Positions 51,198 to 60,660 of a stretch of 64,000 bases of DNA are shown piece by piece. How positions within the stretch are numbered: the first letter of the stretch is position 1; every line of letters begins with the position of its first letter. The notes beneath the pieces were generated by a model. It was not told the DNA's origin. It saw only the letters and a program-made list of their open reading frames with translations, and made no database searches. A program made the position numbers and the translations under genes. Source of the stretch: Oscarella lobularis (Eukaryota > Porifera > Homoscleromorpha > Homosclerophorida > Oscarellidae); the NCBI RefSeq assembly GCF_947507565.1, contig NC_089175.1, positions 4,267,733-4,331,732 on the forward strand. The letters are read 5' to 3'.

Positions 51198-52214
51198 ATG
51201 AGTGGATCAGGTCTTGAAGAAATCAATTCAACTCAAAATCAATCTAACTCGACCGATGAGAATTTGAGGAGGCTGACTTTTACATCTATAGAAGCAGGCC
51301 TATTCGTCCAAACACTCGTTCAGCTTTTACTCTGCACAATTGCCTTTGTGGCAATCGTCCGCGTTCGCGCTTTGCGCGTCGGCCAAAATGTTTACATGGT
51401 CAACATGGTTCTTTCCGACATCCTTCGCGTCATTATCGGATTGCTGCTATTCATCTACGGGATGATGACGCAGAAATTTGGCAGCCTAGCGCAAAAGAAT
51501 TTTTGCGCCTACTTTCTCTTTCTAGCATACTGGCATTTTTTCTGGTCAATGTGGGCATCTATTCTCATCGTACGAAGTCGTTATTTGACCATCTGCAATC
51601 CTCTCGCACCTGGCGTATCTACGCGACGGGCGGCAATCGCGAGTATCATCACCTGCGTCATGGGAATCGTCATTGCCATGCCTCCGCTCTTCACCTGGGC
51701 AAGGTATACTGTCGTATATTCTATAAATAGCGGCTATTATAGAGAACAATGCGTTGTTGATTTTTCCAATCGCGTCGATCATCTCTCGTTTGTGCTGTTC
51801 TACTTCGGACTGTCCTATTTTCTGCCCGTTGCAATCATCACTTACTATCTTTCAAAAACGTTGAAAATTGTTCTTCAAAGCGCCATTGAACGAAGACGAT
51901 TAGCCGCTCTTTCGTCCAATAGCATTGAAACCGTGACAGAGCAGCAACCAACTACTCCTATTTACAAATCGAAAGCCTTCTGGTATGTCTTCGCTCTAGT
52001 CGCGTCAAACGCAACGTTACCTGCTTTGTACGTCATCATCGATTTGCACCTTTTTCGAGTAAGCAGCCAAGTCGTTTCAGCCTCCGCTGTGATAGCTACG
52101 ATGAACTTTCTCGTCAATTCGGTGCTTTACTGTTTCTGGGTTAAGACGCTCACGCGTTCACTTTGGGATATTCTACGATGCCGCAAACTGCGTACTATAT
52201 CAGTGAGAAATTAA
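51198..52214 (+). CDS. Class A-like seven-transmembrane receptor, GPCR1
   Basis: Intronless, 338 residues. A short N-terminus with N-glycosylation sites (NST, NQS, NST) precedes seven hydrophobic segments: TM1 about 33-57, TM2 about 68-90 (LSDILRVIIGLL), TM3 about 100-125 with a Cys (NFCAYF) at its start, TM4 about 142-165, TM5 about 195-220 (YFLPVAIITYYL), TM6 about 258-282, TM7 about 295-315. Cys in EQCVVDFS can pair with the TM3 Cys. The DRY motif is SRY (VRSRYLTICNP) and NPxxY is NSVLY; TM6 lacks the CWxP motif. A helix 8 with Cys follows (DILRCRKLR). These features place it in the rhodopsin-like superfamily, divergent; ligand unknown. It follows CARD-Kelch C on the same strand and is duplicated with it. 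Confidence 0.85.
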   Translation: MSGSGLEEINSTQNQSNSTDENLRRLTFTSIEAGLFVQTLVQLLLCTIAFVAIVRVRALRVGQNVYMVNMVLSDILRVIIGLLLFIYGMMTQKFGSLAQKNFCAYFLFLAYWHFFWSMWASILIVRSRYLTICNPLAPGVSTRRAAIASIITCVMGIVIAMPPLFTWARYTVVYSINSGYYREQCVVDFSNRVDHLSFVLFYFGLSYFLPVAIITYYLSKTLKIVLQSAIERRRLAALSSNSIETVTEQQPTTPIYKSKAFWYVFALVASNATLPALYVIIDLHLFRVSSQVVSASAVIATMNFLVNSVLYCFWVKTLTRSLWDILRCRKLRTISVRN

Positions 52215-52369
52215 CTGATGAAGAGACTGGCCCTGAACGCATGCAGAGACCCTTACGTATTGTATCACTGTAAATTGCCTTCGCATTGACGGATGCAGTA
52301 GAGAGAAGTGCAGCACATTGCGACGTAATTAGCAGATAAAAAACAAAAGCAGCGAAAAAATACATCAGA

Positions 52370-52415
52370 AGAGCGCGGGCCTGCCACTCCTTCAACGTCG
52401 ATCCCTATGGTATGT
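52370..52415 (-). pseudogene. Scrap of a beta-helix gene 3' end
   Basis: CCTGCCACTCCTTCAACGTC plus GATCCCT here matches the C-terminal coding end (minus strand, ..TLKEWQA) of the beta-helix gene at about 55455-55482. The preceding AGAAGAGCG matches the sequence just before that gene's stop at 55345-55355. About 100 bp between the two matches is missing. This marks the junction of the duplicated CARD-Kelch/GPCR unit. Confidence 0.65.
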
Positions 52416-52534
52416 ACCATATGTAGAGAAAGAGAGACATGCCTTCCCTGGCTACCCATGCCTACAGACTCTAAAACGGAGAAATTTTTTCGTCGTTACG
52501 TAGTCGGTAGAGACCATAGGCAGTGGGTGAAACG

Positions 52535-52541
52535 TATATAA
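52535..52541 (+). promoter_or_regulatory. TATA-like box of CARD-Kelch D
   Basis: TATATAA 49 bp before the ATG at 52590, followed by the leader shared with copies B and C. The spacing suits a core promoter with a very short 5' leader. Confidence 0.4.
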
Positions 52542-52589
52542 CGCCCCGACGAACGGAAAACGAAAGGAGGTCATGTGACTGCAGTAGAA

Positions 52590-53939
52590 ATGAGCTCGAA
52601 TCCCTGGGATAATGTCGTCGTTCCGCGTCTCGACGTGCTCGTCGGACTGATCGACGTCGAAGGCGATCTTCTGGATCGACTGACGGCGCGCGGCTTGATC
52701 ACGCGCGACGACTGGGAGTTTCTGCGTCTTCCATCTGTGACGAAACGCAACAAAACGCGCGCGTTACTTATGGACATTTTACCGCGAAAGGGAGGCAGCG
52801 AGGCGTTCGACGCGTTCGTGAGTGCACTGAGAGATACCGAAGGGCAGCAGCATATTGTGGAAATACTCGATATGCCACTGGTGAAGGGTAAAATTAATTA
52901 TTGATTTCCTCTGTATGTCTGCGAGTACAGTGGAACTTTTTAGACTGCTCTCACGCTCGAGAAAATGCAGAACTGAAAAAAGCTAATGCCTTTCAAATTG
53001 AATTACTGCAACAAGAAAAACGGTGTCGATTAGGTTTGGAGATGATTTGTATGGGATTGAGAAATAAACACAAGGTATACTGTATACCAAATAGACTCCA
53101 CATGTACAGAATCTTTACTGTATCTTTAGGAGCCCCTACCTAAAGAGACTTTTTGGAAAGAACAAAGCTCTCCTCTTCCGCAATTTTCGTTTTGCAATGG
53201 GAGAGTGGCAGAGATAGGAGGCATGCTCACTATTGCAAATCATAAGCACGAACTATTTCAATTTTCTGATGATAAATGGGTCAAATCGCACGTTGACGTT
53301 AACATATGTCGTCTAATGAAGTGCCTAGATAAGGGATACATGCTGGTCAGAGACAAGGGTGCTGTGTGTCGACACATTTCAGAAATCGAGAGAAGCGCGG
53401 AAAAAATTGCGGTGTTACCCCCTAATCATCAACTAAAGTCTGTCTCTGCAATCGGTTACAGGGAGAAGATCTACACGGCCGGAGGAATGTCTCACTTCAA
53501 TCATTCAAGCGTGACTGTAAACGTTTTTGACGTTCCAACGAAGAAATGGACGGCAATTAAAAATATGAACTGTGCACGATTCGGATGCTCGTTGGTCGCT
53601 ATGGATGACAAACTATTTGTAGGAGGTGGATGGAATAGACGTTTCTGTGGAAGCAACGTCGTCGAATGTCTCGATCTTAATAGCGAAAAGTGGACGAGTC
53701 TTCACTCGACGTCGGATACAGAATGCGTCGTGACGTCTCTGAATGGCAAGCTCGTGGCAACGGGAGGACTGCATGATAGAAGGACAGTCGAAGTTTACGA
53801 CAACTCGACGAACACGTGGCTTCCTCTGCCATCGATGAATGAAAGGCGCTTATGGCACGGAGCGTGCTCGACGGCAGAAAATAGGTTGTATGTCGCAGGT
53901 GGGTGCGGAACTAGTCTCGTTGAATACTTTGAAATGTAA
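52590..53939 (+). CDS. CARD-Kelch protein D
   Basis: Three exons (52590-52887, 52944-53074, 53130-53939), 412 residues, frame intact. CARD about residues 8-90: LLDRLTARGLITRDDWEFLR, KTRALLMDILPRKGG, FDAFVSALRDTEGQQHIVEI. Coiled-coil linker: RENAELKKANAFQIELLQQ. Kelch blades: MLTIANHKHELFQFSDDKW, IYTAGGMSHFNHSS..W, LFVGGGWNRRFCG..W, LVATGGLHDRR..W, LYVAGGCGTSLVEYF. It is the intact sister of copy C and differs from it at few sites across the CARD exon. GPCR2 follows on the same strand. Role unknown; the CARD implies assembly with other CARD proteins. Confidence 0.87.
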
Positions 53940-54179
53940 CGCTTTCGCTTTATAGACACAATAGAGTATACCGTTTTAGGCTCCTGTTCATACCGGGGTA
54001 TATGTGAATCCATAACTCATTGACTGGCTTTGTCTGATCATGTCTTAGACTAAAGAACACTACTGTACAGACGAAATTAATGCTACTGTATGCAGTGTGT
54101 ATTACTGTGACGTTCATTGAGCTTAATAGGAGCGTTTCTCTCTCGCGATTCGTCACACGAGAGCTCGCATGCAATCGCC

Positions 54180-55181
54180 ATGAGTGGATCCGGTTTTGAC
54201 GAAATCAACTCAACTCAGAATCAATCCAACTCAACCGATCCGAATTTGAAGAAGCTGGCTTTGACATTCGCAGAAGCAGGCGCATTCGTCCAAACATTCG
54301 TTCAGCTTTTACTCTGCACAATTGCCTTTGTGGCAATCGTCCGCGTTCGCGCTTTGCGCGTCGGTCGAAATGTTTACATGGTCAACATGGTTCTTTCCGA
54401 CATCGCTCGCGTCATTATCGGATTGCTGGTATTCATCTACGGGATGACGACGCAGAAATTTGGCAGCCTAGCGCAAAAGAATTTTTGCGTTTACTTTCTC
54501 TTTCTAGCACACTGGCATTTTTTCTGGTCAATGTGGGCAACTATTCTCATCGTACGAAGTCGTTATTTGACCATCTGCAATCCTCTCGCACCTGGCGTAT
54601 CTACGCGACGGGCGGCAATCGCGAGTATCGTCACCTGCGCAATGGGAATCGTCATTGCCATGCCTCCGCTCTTTACCTGGGCAAAGTATACGAATATATA
54701 TTCTATTGAAAACGGCGAGCAATGCGTTATTGATTTTTCAAATCATGTCAATCATCTCTCGCATTTTCTGTTCTACTACGGACTGTCCTACGTGCTGCCC
54801 GTTGTGGTCATCACTTACTATCTTGCAGCAACGTTAAAAAGGGTTCTTCAAAGCGCTATAGAACGAAGACGACTAACCGCTCTGTCGTCCAATAGCACGG
54901 AAACAGAGCAGCAATCAACTACTCCTATTTACAAATCGAAAGCCTTCTGGTATGTTATCGCTCTGGTCGCGTCAACCGCAATTTGTCCTGCCGTGTACGT
55001 CATCGTACATTCGCGCCTTTTTCAAGTAAGCAGCAAAGTCTTTGCAGCTGCAAATATGATATTCACGACCAACTTTCTCGTCAATTCGGTGCTATACTGT
55101 TTCTGGGTTAGAACGCTCACACGTTCACTTTGGAATGTTCTACGATGCCGCAAACTGCGTACTATATCAGTGAGAAACTGA
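54180..55181 (+). CDS. Class A-like seven-transmembrane receptor, GPCR2
   Basis: Intronless, 333 residues from the ATG at 54180, chosen because it aligns with the GPCR1 start (MSGSGFDEINSTQNQ); an in-frame ATG at 54117 would add 21 residues. Same layout as GPCR1: SRY in place of DRY, NSVLY at the end of TM7, no CWxP, conserved Cys pair (KNFCVYF, GEQCVIDF). TM1 to TM4 and the C-terminal tail are almost identical to GPCR1; extracellular loop 2, TM5 and TM6 differ most (for example NGEQ for NSGYYREQ). That pattern would fit divergence at a ligand-facing surface. It converges with the first beta-helix gene, 174 bp away. Confidence 0.85.
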   Translation: MSGSGFDEINSTQNQSNSTDPNLKKLALTFAEAGAFVQTFVQLLLCTIAFVAIVRVRALRVGRNVYMVNMVLSDIARVIIGLLVFIYGMTTQKFGSLAQKNFCVYFLFLAHWHFFWSMWATILIVRSRYLTICNPLAPGVSTRRAAIASIVTCAMGIVIAMPPLFTWAKYTNIYSIENGEQCVIDFSNHVNHLSHFLFYYGLSYVLPVVVITYYLAATLKRVLQSAIERRRLTALSSNSTETEQQSTTPIYKSKAFWYVIALVASTAICPAVYVIVHSRLFQVSSKVFAAANMIFTTNFLVNSVLYCFWVRTLTRSLWNVLRCRKLRTISVRN

Positions 55182-55355
55182 TAGAAAGACTGGCCTTGCA
55201 CTAGTCTTGCAGAGACACCTACGTACTGGCTTGGTGTATTTCTGTGGATTGCCTTCGCACTGACGTAGTAGCACACCATGACGTCATTAGCAGATAGAAA
55301 AAAGCAGCAAAAATACATCAATAAGAAAATAAAAAGGTGGTAAATAGAAGAGCGG

Positions 55356-57885
55356 TTACCCGAGTCCAAGCATTTTAGAGGCCATGTCGAGAATTTGGTT
55401 CCCCGTCAAGTCGCTACTGATAGTCGACCCCTGATCGCAGTGGCACGCCGCCTGCCACTCCTTCAACGTCGATCCCTTGACATTGCACCCGCCCGTAGTA
55501 AAACTCAACGACGTATCGTTCGGAGTAAAAAACCGATTATTCATCGTTGTAACGCCTCCCTTGATAGCAGCGCCAACGCACGTATATGCGACGCCTCTAT
55601 TTAGGACGACCGTATTGTCGACAAAACGATCGGTGGAAAAGCCGCTGACCTGAAAGGCGGCCCCGAGACTATATATAACGAGATTATCGCTAACGCTCCT
55701 ATTGACTCCATCGCGATACTTAACGCCCCCATAGACGAGGACGTTACCGGTATCGTTATACTGAGAGCTCCCATCGTCGTGATCGATACAATAGAGCCCA
55801 TTCGAATGACCGAGGAAATTCGTATTGAAAATGAAATTTCCTCGAAGCTGATGGGTACCCGGACTCAAGGCCAATTCTCCTCCAGGCTGGTCCGTCTTGC
55901 TGTACAACCAAGGCTGCCGATCCCAGCTATTAAATGACCCGTGATCGCTCGTCTCTCGGACCATGTTAAAAATCAAGTTTCCCTCTAGTACTTCCTCACC
56001 GGCAAACCCGTCGTTGAAATTCACCCCGGCGCGCGGTCCGTTGTAGATGACGTTCTCCTTGACGACGTTCGCGCGAGCTATGCCTTTGAAATAACCGGAC
56101 GTTTGCTTACCAAAGACGCCGATTTCATGCATATGATTTCTCTCGATCGTATTATAAGCCGGATACGAACCGCGAGTACCGTTAATCAGATCCGTCGACC
56201 CGACGAGCGCTACAGCGCTATCGCCGCACGCGTAGAACTCGCACCCGGAAACGGTCGACGAGCGAACGTAGTTGGAAAAGACGACTCCGTTACCGCCGGT
56301 CTGATCGAACGTGCACTCGGTAATCGTCACGCGCTCGGCACCGTCAACGAAAACGGTCGCACCGCGATGAATTGACCAATCGCCGCCGGACGGAACCTCG
56401 TACGAACTCATATACGTCGTTGCGGTGTGTGTGAAAGTGAGTCCACGAAAGGTGACGTCGTGAACGGGATTGGCTTGAGAACCAATGATATTGAGCGCAA
56501 AGTCGGACGCAGCGCCGACCACATGGATAGCGTTGATGTTCGTCTTGTTATCCGGGTACAAGTAAAGGGTTCCAGTCGATTCGTCGAGGAACCACTCGTT
56601 TTGATTGTCCAGTTCTTCGTAGATATTTTCGACGTAAAAGGGACGACTGCCGATGGAGCCGGCGCCACGCGCCTCTTGGAAGCCTCCGCGGCTGAAGTGA
56701 AGGGTGCTCGTGTGCGGGTCGCTGCGATCGAGGCCGGCGATTTGAAATTGCCAACCGCCCCAGCCTTCGGAGTGAAACGTGTGCAGAACGCCCGTTTCCG
56801 GGTGCGACCACATATGCTTAAGGGCCGTCGAATCGAAGTAGAGACCCATGGGAACGTTGGTGTTCCAAAACGGATAATTATACGTTGTGTTAAAGCGATT
56901 GATCGTACCGTTTTCGTACGCTTTAAAGACGGTCCACGACGGACGCGGATCGGTTGGATACGAAATATTCACGTTGAACTTTTCATCCAAGGGTCTCATG
57001 CTACCGCCCGTTAGCAGAGTCTTTTTTGACACCGAGCTATCTACGACGACGTTGCTAACGAATGCCTCTCCGGTAGAACGGCTTCCTTTAAACGATCCCT
57101 TCGATGTAGCGTACCCGTCTCCCGGTACGAGAGGATTGCCGTTTGGCCATCGAGCGCGGATTAATCGTGTGTTATTTAATCCGCTTCCGTATGCGTAGAG
57201 CGAGTTGAATGTCATGCCCTTGGGAACCGTCGCCTTCCAAATGTTTTTAGTCGTCGATTGCGACCAGGCGACTTTGAGATCCACGCCCCCGCTAAGAGTG
57301 ACCTTCTCATTCTCGTAATTCTGATATGTTATTGGGTTTTGGGCGCTGTGACCACTGTCTAGAGGACCGAGTTCGAGTGGTTCGAAGTAGACGCCCTCGC
57401 GAAGATTGACGTTGATGCTGGGACGCGATTCTAAGGGGTAGTGAGCTCGAATGGCGTCACGTGCTGCTGCTACGGTTTTGAATGGCTTATCTGGACTGGT
57501 TCCAGGATTCGAGTCGCTTCCCATTGAAGCCGACACGTAGAAATTGACGACAGCGTACGGACGCTTCGAAGGATTCGGTTTTCGCGCGAATGTTTTGTTT
57601 TGGGGATGAGGCTTGCAGCTGTCGAGGTCCAGAGCGGCGGAGACCGGTTCTTTGTAGTTTGACGTCGCAGGATTTGAAGAGAGTACTTTTCCAGCGTATT
57701 GCAGTGCCAGTTGACGTAAGCCGCAGTCGACTGCGGGATCTACGCCCTGGATTTGAAAAAAGAGCGACGGTGCGGTCACATTTATGCCCATTGAAGCCTT
57801 CTAACGTTGCAAATACCTGCACTGGTTGTGCATGAACTGCAAGGAGGCCGCCGAGAGAAATGAGGAGCGAGAAAACGCCTAACAT
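55356..57885 (-). CDS. Secreted right-handed beta-helix protein 1
   Basis: Two exons (57817-57885 and 55356-57746; 70-bp intron), 819 residues. Exon 1 is exactly the signal peptide: MLGVFSLLISLGGLLAVHAQ. The mature part opens with VDPAVDCGLRQLALQYAGKV, then the secreted beta-helix hallmark NFYVSASMGSDSNPGTSPDK followed by PFKTVAAARDAIRAHYP. Many Asn-rich coils follow (DVTFRGLTFTHTATTYMSSY, RVTITECTFDQTGGNGVVF, STVSGCEFYACGDSAVALVG). Proteins of this kind are pectate-lyase-like folds often acting on polysaccharides; the substrate cannot be told. Many NxT/S sites suggest glycosylation. It is the first of three tandem copies with equal length. Confidence 0.85.
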
Positions 57886-58002
57886 GAGTACGATTATCCG
57901 GGCATGAGCAATAGCAAAGTGACGTCACTACATATAGTGTCTAAAAAATAATCAATAAGGAAATACAAAAAGAGGTAAATAGGCGTGCAAGCAGTAAAGC
58001 GA

Positions 58003-60520
58003 TTACCCGAGTCCCAGCAATTTGGAAGCCATGTCGAGAATTTGTTTCCCCACCACAACGCTACTGATAGTCGACCCCTGATCGCAGTTGCACGCCGTCT
58101 GCCACTCCTTCAACGTCGTTCCCGTAACATTGCAACGAGACGTATTAAAATTCAACGTCGCATCGTTCGGAGTGAAAAATCGATTATTCATCGTCGTAAT
58201 GCCTCCATGGATGGCATCGTCGTAGCACGAATACGCGGGCCCATCATTTAGAATGACCGTGTTGTTGATAAAACGATCAGTGGAAAAGCCGCTGACTTCA
58301 AAGGCAGCTCCGAGACTATAAACAATGAGATTATCGCTAACGCTCCTATTGACTCCATCGCGATACTTAACGCCCCCATAGACCAAGACGTTACCGGTAT
58401 CGTTATACTGAGAGCTCCCATCGTCGTGATCAAAACAATACATCCCATTCGACTGACCAAGGAAATTCGTATTGAAAATGAAATTTCCTCGAAGCTGATG
58501 GGTACCCGGACTCAAGGCCAATTCTCCTCCGGGCTGGTCCGTCTTGCTGTACAACCACGGCTGTCGATCCCAGCTATTAAAGGTACCGTGATCGCTCGTC
58601 TCTCGAACCATGTTAAATACCAAGTTTCCCTCCAGCACCTCCCCACCGGCAAACCCGTCGTTGAAATTCACCCCGGCGCGCGGCCCATTATAGATGACGT
58701 TCTCCTTGACGATGTTCGCGCGAGCTATACCCTTGAAATAACCGGACGTCTGTTTACCAAAAATGCCAATCTCGTGCATGTGATTTCTCTCGATCAAATT
58801 ATAAGCTGGATACGAACCGCGAGTACCGTTAAACAGATCCGTCGACCCGACGAGCACGACAGCACTGTCGCCGCACGCGTAGAACTCGCACCCCATAACG
58901 GCTGACGAGCGAACGAAATTCGAAAAGACGATTGCGTTACCGCCGGTCTGATCGAACGTACACTCGGTAATCGTCACGCGCTCGGCACCGTCAACGAAAA
59001 CGGTCGCACCGCGATGAAGCGCCCAATCGCCGCCGGACGGAACCTCGTACGAACTCATATACGTCGTCGCCGTGTGCGTGAAAGTGAGTCCGCGAAAGAC
59101 GACGTCGTGAACGGGATTCGCTTGGGAGCCGACAATGTTGAGCGCAAATTCGGACACGGCGCCGACGACGTGGATAGCATTGATGTTCGTGTTGTTATCG
59201 GGGTACAGGTAAAGGGTCCCCGTCGATTCGTCAAGAAACCACTCGTTTGGACTGTCTAGTTCTTCGTAGATGTTTTCAACGTAAAAGGGACGACGGCCGA
59301 TGGAGTTTGAGCCGCGCGCCTCTTGGAAACCGCCGCGGCTGAAGTGAATGGTGCTCATGTTCGGATCGCTGCGATTGAGGTCGGCAATTTGAAATTGCCA
59401 GCCGCCCCAACCGTAGTAGTGGAACGTATGCAGAACGCCCGTTTCCGGGTGCGACCACGTATGCTTCAGCGCCGTCGAATCGAAGTAGAGACCCATGGGA
59501 ACGTTGGTGTTCCAAAACGGATAATTATACGTCGTGTTGAAGCGATTGATCGTACCGTTTTCGTACGCTTTAAAGACGGTCCACGAGGGACGCGGATCGG
59601 TGGGATACGAAATATTCACGTTGAGCCTTTCATTCAAGGGTCTTATGCTACCGCCCGATATCAGAGTGCTGTTTGACACCGAGCTATGTACGACGACGTT
59701 AGGAGCAAATGGTTCCCCGGTGCCAGCGCTTCCATTAAACAGTCCCTTCGAAGTCGCGTACCCGTCTCCTGGTACGAGAGGATTCCCGTTTGGCCATCGA
59801 GCTCGGATTAATCGAGTGTTATTTAATCCGCTTCCGTATGCGTAGAGCGAGTTGAATGTCATGCCCTTGGGAACCGTCGTCTTCCAAACGTTTTTAGTCG
59901 TCGATTGCGACCAGGCGACTTTGAGATCCACGCCCCCGCTAAGAGTAACCTTCTCATTCTCGTAGCTCTGATATGTTATTGGGTTTTGGGCGCTGTGGCC
60001 ACTGTCTAGAGAACCGAGTTCGAGCGGCTCAAAGTAGACGCCCTCGCGGAGATTGACGTTGATGCTGGGACGCGATTCTAAGGGGTAGTGAGCGCGAATG
60101 GCATCACGTGCAGCTGCTATTGTTTTGAATGGCTTATCCAGACTGGTTCCAGGATTCGAGTCGCTTCCCGTTGAAGCAGAAACGTAGAAATTGACGTCAG
60201 CATACGGGCGTTGGAAGCGATTCGGGTTTCTCGCGAATATTTTGTTGTTGAGATGTGGCTTGCAGCTGTCGAGCTTCAGAGCGGCGGAGACCGGTTCCAT
60301 GTAGTTTGATGTTGCGGGACTAGATGAGAGTACTTTGCCAGCGTATTGCAGCGCTAGTTGACGCAAGCCGCAGTCGATTGCGGGATCAACGTTCTAGAGA
60401 GACGGCGAGGTCACCTTTGTGCTCATTGACGCTTGAAAACAATCCAAATACCTGCACTGATTGTGCACCAACTGCAGAAAGACCGCCGAGAGAAATAAGC
60501 AGCGAGAAAAGGCCGAGCAT
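58003..60520 (-). CDS. Secreted right-handed beta-helix protein 2
   Basis: Two exons (60452-60520 and 58003-60393; 58-bp intron), 819 residues. Signal peptide exon MLGLFSLLISLGGLSAVGAQ; the mature chain starts NVDPAIDCGMRQLALQYAGK-like sequence. Same domain order as copy 1, with FYVSASTGSDSNPGTSLDKP, GATVFVDGAERVTITECTFD and the closing GSTISSVVVGKQILDMASK. Differences from copies 1 and 3 are scattered substitutions; no frame break. The first coding exon in all three copies is 69 bp, with identical phase-0 splicing. Confidence 0.85.
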
Positions 60521-60660
60521 CGTGCTTCTTATACGGGATGAGTAATACACAGCCCGCGACGTCGTTACATGATACACTAACCTGCTCAAAAAATTATTAG
60601 TAAAAATTAATCAGCAAACAAATAACAAAGAGTACCCATGACAAAGAGGAAATAAGATGG

